A stretch of DNA of 11,885 bases from Eggerthella sp. CAG:209 (GTDB lineage Bacteria; Actinomycetota; Coriobacteriia; Coriobacteriales; Eggerthellaceae), in the NCBI GenBank assembly GCA_000436075.1, contig FR884643.1:23492-35376 (forward strand). The letters run 5' to 3'. The position numbers and the translations under genes were made by a program. Positions 6,883 through 11,885 of the stretch are shown here, one piece after another. Every line of letters starts with the position of its first letter. Positions within the stretch are counted from its first letter, which is position 1. A model generated the notes under the pieces. That model was not told the origin of the DNA. It saw only the letters and a program-made list of their open reading frames with translations, and made no database searches.

Positions 6883-8090
6883 GCAGTGAAATGCAAGACT
6901 TCTCTATAAGTGAGAGGAATCAAAGCTCCTATCGCGAAGCTTATCTAGATAACGCAGCCACAACCAAACCGCGCCCCGAAGTGGTGCAGGTTATGATGCG
7001 GGAACTTCGGAACTACGGCAACGCGTCATCTGTTCATGCGCTGGGCAAGAAGGCAAAGCGCGTGTTGGAAGATAGTCGCGCTGTTGTTGCAGCAGCTTTG
7101 GGCGCTGAGTCCGACGAGGTTTTTTTCACATCGGGCGGAACCGAATCGAACAACCTTGCCATTCGCGGTTCGGTCATGGCGCGCGGAATCGGCGCGGGTC
7201 GAATCATAACTTCTGCTTTGGAGCATCCTTCGGTAACGCGATCGGTGCGCGGTCTTAAGCGAGAGGGCGATTGCTGCGTTTCTTACGTTGAGGCTGTTCA
7301 TGGCAATTTTGATCTAGAAGCATGCGCGCGTTTTCTTCAGGAACCAACAACATTGGTAACGGTAATGTCGGTGCAGAACGAGCTTGGGTATCGGCTTCCT
7401 ATCCCTGAAATCGTCAAGCTGCGCAATGAATATGCTCCTAATGCATTGGTGCACACCGATGCTGTTCAGGCTTTTGGCAAAATCGATGTTCCTGTACATG
7501 AGTGGGGTGTTGATTTAGCTTCCCTTTCTGCTCATAAGATTGGGGGCCCGAAGGGTATTGGCGCATTGTTCGTGAAGCGTGGGACGAATATGTTCACCAC
7601 GGCGTTTGGGGGTGGGCAAGAACGCGGCCTTCGTTCAGGAACTGAGCCCGTTTACCTCGCCGCCGGTTTTGCCGAAGCGGTTCGCTGTGCATTTTCTGAC
7701 AGGCAGGCTGAAGAAATGCGCGTTCGCGGATTGTGGGACCATTTACGCATGCGGGTTAACGCAGAGATTCCTGATGCGGTAGTCAATTCTCGTGAAGATG
7801 GGTCGCCTTATCTGTTCAATTTCAGCGTTCCCGGTATGAAAAACCAGGTGGCCCTCCGTTATTTGAGCGATCACGGCGTCTATGTTTCCAAGGCTTCTGC
7901 GTGTGAGTCAAACATCAATACCGTTCCAGTTGGCACATGGCGTCATAAGCATCCGCTTTCGCTCCAGGCGGCTGGCATTCCCCTTGCAATGGGCAAGCGC
8001 ACGCTGCGTGTCAGCTTCGGTTACGATTCATGCAAAGACGATGTCGATCAATTCGTGGATACCCTGAAAGCGTATCTTGCTAGCTGTTAG
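6879..8090 (+). CDS. NifS/IscS-like cysteine desulfurase
   Basis: PLP enzyme that removes sulfur from cysteine (some relatives act on selenocysteine) and passes it on as an enzyme-bound persulfide. 403 residues, the usual length. Marks in order: YLDNAATTKP (22-31), NASSVHALG (48-56), FTSGGTESNN (83-92), the PLP-stacking H116 in LEHPSV, HTDAVQAFGK (192-201), the PLP lysine K220 in SAHKIGGPKG, RSGTEP (252-257), catalytic cysteine C342 in SKASACES, and LRVSFGYDS near the end. The ATG at 6879 overlaps the MOSC stop; the frame is open further upstream inside the MOSC gene, but coupling favours 6879. After C342 the loop (INTVPVGTWRHKHPLSLQ) is longer than in typical IscS. Likely role: sulfur donor for a molybdenum enzyme with its MOSC partner. 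General Fe-S cluster supply is possible but less favoured by context, as no IscU-type scaffold gene is present. Confidence 0.92.
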   Translation: MSSEMQDFSISERNQSSYREAYLDNAATTKPRPEVVQVMMRELRNYGNASSVHALGKKAKRVLEDSRAVVAAALGAESDEVFFTSGGTESNNLAIRGSVMARGIGAGRIITSALEHPSVTRSVRGLKREGDCCVSYVEAVHGNFDLEACARFLQEPTTLVTVMSVQNELGYRLPIPEIVKLRNEYAPNALVHTDAVQAFGKIDVPVHEWGVDLASLSAHKIGGPKGIGALFVKRGTNMFTTAFGGGQERGLRSGTEPVYLAAGFAEAVRCAFSDRQAEEMRVRGLWDHLRMRVNAEIPDAVVNSREDGSPYLFNFSVPGMKNQVALRYLSDHGVYVSKASACESNINTVPVGTWRHKHPLSLQAAGIPLAMGKRTLRVSFGYDSCKDDVDQFVDTLKAYLASC

Positions 8091-8191
8091 AACATCGCCG
8101 TTTTGTTTGCGTTAAAGATCGTCAGTGTTAGCTTTTTCTTACGCTTGGTGTTGTTAACCTGCGGTAACCGAATTCGGTGTTAAGGTGTGGT

Positions 8192-8222
8192 GAATCGCTC
8201 ACGTAGGTGGGCGATTCTTTTT
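8192..8222 (+). terminator. Strong intrinsic terminator after the MOSC-desulfurase pair
   Basis: An 11-bp stem with one G-T pair (8192-8202 with 8207-8217, starting GAATCGC and ending GCGATTC) closes a GTAG loop and is followed directly by TTTTT. It lies 101 bases after the desulfurase stop. The 101 bases between (8091-8191) contain no ORF or RNA gene I recognise. The efflux gene at 8277 must then have its own promoter or depend on readthrough. Confidence 0.85.
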
Positions 8223-8276
8223 GCCTTTAAGCGTCTAACCTTGAGTGGCGTTATTTGATGGAAGAAGTTGAGCGTT

Positions 8277-9188
8277 ATGAATAGTGGGTCTTATCAGACA
8301 TCGAGAATGGCCGAAGTGCGTCATGTTCTGTGGATTGTCCTTCTGCTTAATATGCTGGTTGCGCTTGCGAAGTTCTTCTATGGCTTGGCCACCAATTCTC
8401 ATTCTATGCAGGCTGACGGTATCCACTCGGTGTTCGACTCCATGGGTAATGTGGTTGGCTTGGTTGGGATCACGCTTGCCCTTCGTCCTGCAGATGAGGG
8501 CCACCCTTACGGGCACTTTAAGTTCGAGACATATGCGAGCATGGTTATTGGCATTTTGCTCATAGTTGCCGCGTTTGAGGTTGGATCAAGCGCTATCAGC
8601 GCGCTAATTTCGGGTGACCACAATGCTTCCGTTACGGTGGTTTCCTATGTGGTCATGGTAGGCACGCTGTGTATCAATATTGGGGTTACAACCTATGAGC
8701 GAAGGGTCGGTAAGCGTTTGAACAGCGATATCTTGCTTGCAGATGCAAGCCATACGCTTTCCGATGCCATGGTTTCCATTGGCGTCATTGTTGGTCTTGT
8801 GCTGATCCAACTCGGCTTCGCTATTGCCGACTCCGTTATGGCTTTAGTCGTCATGGTCGCTATTTTATATACTGCATTCGACGTGTTCCGTTCTGCTTTT
8901 CAGACTCTTTCCGATAAGGCTCGAATCCCCGAAGAGGAAGTTCGCAAGGTCGTGGAAGACATCGCAGGCGTTCGGAATGCGCATCGCATTCGCACACGTG
9001 GCACACAGGGCGATGTATATGCCGATTTGCATGTGCTGGTTGATCCGAGCATGACCGTTGCTGCTTCGCATGAGCTTGCTGATCGTATCGAATCCGAGAT
9101 CGTCCATAAGTTCCCGCAGGTAAAGGACATTCTTGTCCACATCGAGCCCGATGACGCCTATCATCGAGCGGAGAGTCATACGGAATAA
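8277..9188 (+). CDS. Cation diffusion facilitator (probable zinc/divalent metal efflux)
   Basis: Inner-membrane proton-coupled exporter of divalent metals. 303 residues, standard for the family. Six membrane segments are visible between about 16 and 200. The metal site in the second span is H50xxxD54 (DGIHSVFD) and in the fifth H159xxxD163 (DASHTLSD). His-Asp in both spans is the pattern linked to zinc transporters, whereas an Asp-Asp second span is seen in manganese, iron and some zinc members. HPYGHFKFE (76-84) follows span two. The C-terminal cytoplasmic domain from about 207 has VRNAHRIRTRGTQGDVYADLHVLVD and ends ILVHIEPDD, the usual dimerisation and regulatory fold. The ATG at 8277 has GAAGAAG nine bases upstream; a TTG three codons earlier is the alternative. 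No terminator was seen before the tRNA promoter, so it may read into the tRNA. Confidence 0.92.
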   Translation: MNSGSYQTSRMAEVRHVLWIVLLLNMLVALAKFFYGLATNSHSMQADGIHSVFDSMGNVVGLVGITLALRPADEGHPYGHFKFETYASMVIGILLIVAAFEVGSSAISALISGDHNASVTVVSYVVMVGTLCINIGVTTYERRVGKRLNSDILLADASHTLSDAMVSIGVIVGLVLIQLGFAIADSVMALVVMVAILYTAFDVFRSAFQTLSDKARIPEEEVRKVVEDIAGVRNAHRIRTRGTQGDVYADLHVLVDPSMTVAASHELADRIESEIVHKFPQVKDILVHIEPDDAYHRAESHTE

Positions 9189-9222
9189 CAGTTCCATTTA
9201 TGAAAAAAACGAACCTAGACAG

Positions 9223-9250
9223 TTGACGCAAAGTGGTGTTCTGGTAATAT
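9223..9250 (+). promoter_or_regulatory. Sigma-70-type promoter of tRNA-Val
   Basis: TTGACG (9223-9228) and TAATAT (9245-9250) are separated by 16 bases, with TGG directly before the -10, giving an extended -10 element. Transcription would start near 9257, about 24 bases before the mature tRNA. This is the clearest promoter in the window. Confidence 0.8.
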
Positions 9251-9280
9251 ACAAGCTCGCTGAAGCAGTTCGGCATTTTC

Positions 9281-9355
9281 GGGCGATTAGCTCAGGGGGA
9301 GAGCGCCACCTTGACACGGTGGAGGTCACTGGTTCGATCCCAGTATCGCCCACCA
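9281..9355 (+). tRNA. tRNA-Val (anticodon GAC)
   Basis: A full cloverleaf can be drawn: acceptor GGGCGAT (9281-9287) pairs with ATCGCCC (9345-9351), D arm GCTC/GAGC, anticodon stem CCACC/GGTGG around loop TTGACAC with anticodon GAC, T arm ACTGG/CCAGT around TTCGATC, discriminator A and an encoded CCA (9353-9355). It should read GUC and GUU valine codons. No duplicate of its 3' end was seen in the window, so there is no sign of an integration site. Confidence 0.97.
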
Positions 9356-9362
9356 CTTGCAC

Positions 9363-9396
9363 ACAGGCCAGAGGCTTAAAGCCCCTGGCCTGTTTT
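9363..9396 (+). terminator. Intrinsic terminator of tRNA-Val
   Basis: A 9-bp perfect stem (ACAGGCCAG, 9363-9371, with 9385-9393) encloses a second small stem (GGCT/AGCC) and ends in TTTT (9393-9396). It begins eight bases after the tRNA's CCA and ends 35 bases before the next start codon. Confidence 0.85.
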
Positions 9397-9431
9397 CATT
9401 TGCACAGCTTTTACTGGGGAAGGGAAGAAGC

Positions 9432-10379
9432 ATGCACACCAACATATCGCTCCAACAGCTTCGTTACATTATTGAAGTCGCTGAATGCGGCTCCATCAAC
9501 GCAGCGAGCCAGCAGCTCTATGTTTCCCAACCCACGCTTTCAACCACCATTAAAGACACCGAGCAGGAACTGGGAATCTCCATCTTCAACCGCACGAACC
9601 GTGGCATTACCCTTACAAATGAGGGTACTGAATTCATTGGCTACGCTCGACAGATCCTTCAACAGTTTGATTTGTTCGAGGCACGTTATTCCAACTCGAA
9701 CAGTGCCGCCAAGGGTAGGCTTTGTGTTTCTTCCCAGCATTACGCCTTCTGCGTCCATGCATTTGTCGATTTGGCTGAGGAGTGCGACGAAGAGGAGTAT
9801 AACTTTTCCTTGCGTGAGACGCGCACAGCTGAAGTGATTGATGACGTTAAAGAATTCCGCAGCGAGATCGGTGTTTTGTACCTGAGCGAGTTCAATCGTA
9901 AGGTGCTCACTAAGGCTTTTTCCGATGCGGGGTTAACTTTTACGCCGCTGTTTGAAGCACACCCGCATGTGTTCGTCGGCTCGGACCATCCTCTTGCTGG
10001 TCGAGCAAGCTTGAAGCCCGAAGACTTGGAAGAGTATCCTCGTTATTCGTTCGAGCAGGGCAGCAACAATTCTTTCTTTTTTGCGGAAGAGCCGTTGAGC
10101 CATCTGCCTCACAGCCAGAACATTACCTATTACGACCGCGGTACCTTGACCATTCTCCTTAATCGGCACAACGGCTATACCATTTCAACGGGTGTTCTCT
10201 CCGGTGAAATGGGGCAGAGCATCTGCTCCATCCCTCTTGAGGTTGATGAAAGCATGACGGTTGGCTATCTGTATCATGCCGAGCGTCCGTTCTCTCCTTT
10301 AGCGCAGCGTTACATTGATAAGCTTCGTGCCTACATTGAAGATAACCCCACGGTAACCACGTACTATCCAGTTGATTGA
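9432..10379 (+). CDS. LysR-type transcriptional regulator
   Basis: DNA-binding regulator of 315 residues, typical for the family. The winged helix-turn-helix covers about 6-65, with GSINAASQQLYVSQPTLSTT (20-39) as the helix-turn-helix and LGISIFNRTNRGITLTNEG following. The effector-binding domain runs from about 95 to 300; phrases such as EIGVLYLSE, HPHVFVGSDHPLAGR and GYTISTGVLSG fit its two-lobed fold. The start is supported by a GGGGAAGGGAAGAAG purine run just upstream. The ligand and targets cannot be read from sequence. LysR regulators often control a neighbouring gene, and the oxidoreductase downstream in the same direction is the nearest candidate, but LysR targets are more usually divergent. 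Its transcription is unclear because only 35 bases separate it from the tRNA terminator. Confidence 0.9.
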   Translation: MHTNISLQQLRYIIEVAECGSINAASQQLYVSQPTLSTTIKDTEQELGISIFNRTNRGITLTNEGTEFIGYARQILQQFDLFEARYSNSNSAAKGRLCVSSQHYAFCVHAFVDLAEECDEEEYNFSLRETRTAEVIDDVKEFRSEIGVLYLSEFNRKVLTKAFSDAGLTFTPLFEAHPHVFVGSDHPLAGRASLKPEDLEEYPRYSFEQGSNNSFFFAEEPLSHLPHSQNITYYDRGTLTILLNRHNGYTISTGVLSGEMGQSICSIPLEVDESMTVGYLYHAERPFSPLAQRYIDKLRAYIEDNPTVTTYYPVD

Positions 10380-10487
10380 TAGGTTTCTCTCTTTTTGTGC
10401 AGTTAATGGTCCGCGCTTTCTGTTGGACTGCTGGTAGGGCCTACAGTTTTATAGGAGTTGAATAGTTATTCCTTTCGCCGATAAATA

Positions 10488-10512
10488 GATGCCGTTGCCG
10501 TCGGATGGCATC
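10488..10512 (+). other. Hairpin in the leader region before the oxidoreductase gene
   Basis: GATGCCGTT (10488-10496) can pair with 10504-10512 (nine pairs, two of them G-T) around a seven-base loop. It precedes a terminator hairpin by 25 bases. Together with a weak upstream promoter-like TTGGAC (10423-10428), this suggests a short structured RNA or leader. The whole 10380-10671 gap (292 bases) holds no convincing gene: the frame opening at 10489 lacks a ribosome site and crosses the terminator. Confidence 0.35.
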
Positions 10513-10537
10513 GAAAACAAGTACAGTGTTCGCAAGT

Positions 10538-10563
10538 GCCTTCCCCTCGGGGAGGGCGTTTTT
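10538..10563 (+). terminator. Intrinsic terminator upstream of the oxidoreductase gene
   Basis: GCCTTCCCC (10538-10546) pairs with GGGGAGGGC (10549-10557), the innermost pairs opening to form the loop, followed by GTTTTT. It is G-C rich and compact. It lies 159 bases after the LysR stop and 109 bases before the next start, so it either ends the LysR transcript or works as an attenuator in the leader of the following gene. Confidence 0.75.
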
Positions 10564-10671
10564 GCTTGCTGGATGTTGAGCTATTTGGTGCGGTTATCGG
10601 CTATAGTTCGTTGCTCCTGTTCGGAGCTTTATAAGTCGAAATTCGCGATGCCGTACAGGGAAGGGGGATGC

Positions 10672-11885
10672 GTGTCTGCGCTATCTATTGAGCCCAAGGC
10701 GGCAGCCGATGCGAAGGTGGAATCTTATTTAAAGCGATTCGAGCGAAGGGTTGAGGCTGCACCTCCTGGTCAGTGCCCGCTGATCACCGTTGCATCTTAT
10801 CTTGAGACTGGCGCAAACCAAACGTGTGGGAAATGCGTTCCTTGCCGTGATGGCTTGCCAAAGCTATCTGAGCTGATGCGGGAATTGGCAAACTGCCAGG
10901 CAAGCAACGAAACACTGGAAACTTTGCGTGCGCTCGCTCAGATGATTCGCGATGCATCGGATTGCGCGGTGGGGTACGAAGCTGCCCAGGAAACGCTTGA
11001 TGCGCTCGATATTTTTTCCGAAGAGGTCGAAGCTCATCTGGTTGGGCATAGTTGTACCCAGGGCATGGGCCAAAGCGTTCCTTGCGAAACTCTATGCCCG
11101 GCTCACGTTAACGTGCCGGGCTACATTGCCCTTGTTGGTGAGGGGCGCTATGCCGACGCTATCAAACTTATCCGCAAAGACAATCCATTCCCTACGGCAT
11201 GTGCACTGGTGTGCGAGCATCCTTGCGAAAAACGCTGCCGTCGTATTCTCATCGATGCGCCGCTGAATATCCGCGGTATCAAAAAAATGGCAGTCGATCA
11301 GGTTGCTGCGGATTCTGTTTCCACGCCCGGACGCTTGCCCGATTCCGGTAAGCGAATTGCAGTTGTTGGGGGGTGGCCCTTCCGGTCTTACCTGCGCCTA
11401 TTATGCGGCACTGATGGGGCATTCCGTAACGGTGTTTGAGGCGAATCACTCGCTGGGCGGTATGATGCTATGGCATTCCTGCATATCGTTTTCCTCGCGA
11501 ACGTTTGGATGAAGATATCCGCGCCATTCTTTCCGTGGATAATATCGAAGTGAAATGCGACGTGCGCATCGATGCCGTTGCTATGGCTGAAATCAACAAT
11601 GAATTCGATGCAGTGTACGTTGCCATTGGCGCTCAATTGGGAAAAACGCTAAAACTAGAAAACGGTGATGCCGAAGGTGTTGTGTCTGCGGTTGACTTGT
11701 TGCAGAAAATTGGCGATGGAGATTACCCCGATTTCTCAGGTAAGAAAGTTGTTGTGGTCGGCGGTGGCAATGTTGCTATGGATTGCGCGCGAACCTCGGT
11801 TCGTGCTGGCGCATCGGAGGTTACGGTTGCGTATCGTCGTAGGCAATCGGATATGACAGCTTTGGTTGAAGAAGTGGAAGCCGCC
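10672..11885 (+). pseudogene. NuoF-type Fe-S domain fused to GltD-like FAD/NAD(P) oxidoreductase; two frameshifts, 3' end outside window
   Basis: Probable flavin and iron-sulfur electron-transfer protein, possibly an NAD(P)H-handling subunit for a formate dehydrogenase or hydrogenase. A GTG at 10672 preceded by AGGGAAGGGGG is the best start. Residues 44-101 match the NuoF C-terminal cluster domain (TCGKCVPCRDG with C52, C55, C58, and C98 in DASDCAVG). Residues about 128-210 match the GltD N-terminal double-cluster domain (C138, C142, C177, C181, C185, C189; NVPGYI, CEHPCEKRC). The FAD-binding glycine motif then breaks: a run of six G (11368-11373) has one base too many, and GGGPSGLTCAYYAALMGHS continues in another frame. 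After LGGMM a further shift at about 11468 (two bases missing, or one extra) precedes YGIPAYRFPRERLDEDI. From 11469 the frame is open to the window end and includes a second dinucleotide-binding motif, VVVVGGGNVAMDCART. Either a decaying gene or sequence errors; the flanking parts are well preserved. Confidence 0.8.

Noticed and set aside
9307..9336. TTGACA inside the tRNA anticodon loop as a -35 for the LysR gene
   Set aside because: The hexamer 17 bases downstream is a poor -10, and the match is explained by conserved tRNA sequence.
9281..9355. tRNA-Val as an integration site for a mobile element
   Set aside because: No copy of the tRNA 3' end, integrase or phage-like gene is visible on either side within the window.
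10489..10671. 61-residue upstream extension of the oxidoreductase (ATG at 10489)
   Set aside because: No ribosome site, it crosses a strong terminator hairpin, its residues look non-coding, and the GTG at 10672 has a strong purine run.

Overview
The window (11,885 bases, G+C about one half by eye) looks like a bacterial chromosome, probably an anaerobic actinobacterium of the Coriobacteriia/Eggerthellaceae type with relatively low G+C. That placement is an inference from gene content and protein character, not from a marker gene. Most of the window is a molybdenum uptake and molybdenum-cofactor (Moco) cluster.

Left part (1-6127). A leftward operon reads modA (molybdate-binding lipoprotein), modB (permease with a large extra N-terminal domain), modC (ATPase), then moaA (first step of pterin synthesis, cut by the window edge). 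A hairpin with a T-tract lies between modA and modB, and modB/modC overlap by ATGA. Divergent from modA is a small ModE-like winged-helix regulator without a molybdate-binding domain. Convergent with it is a mobB-mobA fusion for the guanine dinucleotide form of the cofactor.

Middle (6364-8222). A MOSC-domain protein and a NifS-like cysteine desulfurase overlap by ATGA and end at a strong terminator. This pair carries the two activities that are fused in eukaryotic Moco sulfurase, so it may make or deliver sulfur (or selenium) for the cofactor of a molybdenum hydroxylase.

Right part (8277-11885). A cation diffusion facilitator with zinc-type HxxxD sites is followed by a tRNA-Val(GAC) with its own promoter and terminator, then a LysR-type regulator. 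A roughly 290-base gap holds two hairpins, the second a likely terminator. The last gene fuses a NuoF-type iron-sulfur domain to a GltD-like FAD/NAD(P) oxidoreductase. It is interrupted by two frameshifts about 95 bases apart and runs off the window. Such electron-transfer proteins often serve molybdenum or tungsten formate dehydrogenases or hydrogenases, which would fit the neighbourhood, but the partner is not in view.

I saw no CRISPR array, transposase, phage gene or toxin-antitoxin pair. The best lead for something new is the coupled MOSC/NifS pair; next are the extended ModB and the structured leader before the last gene.
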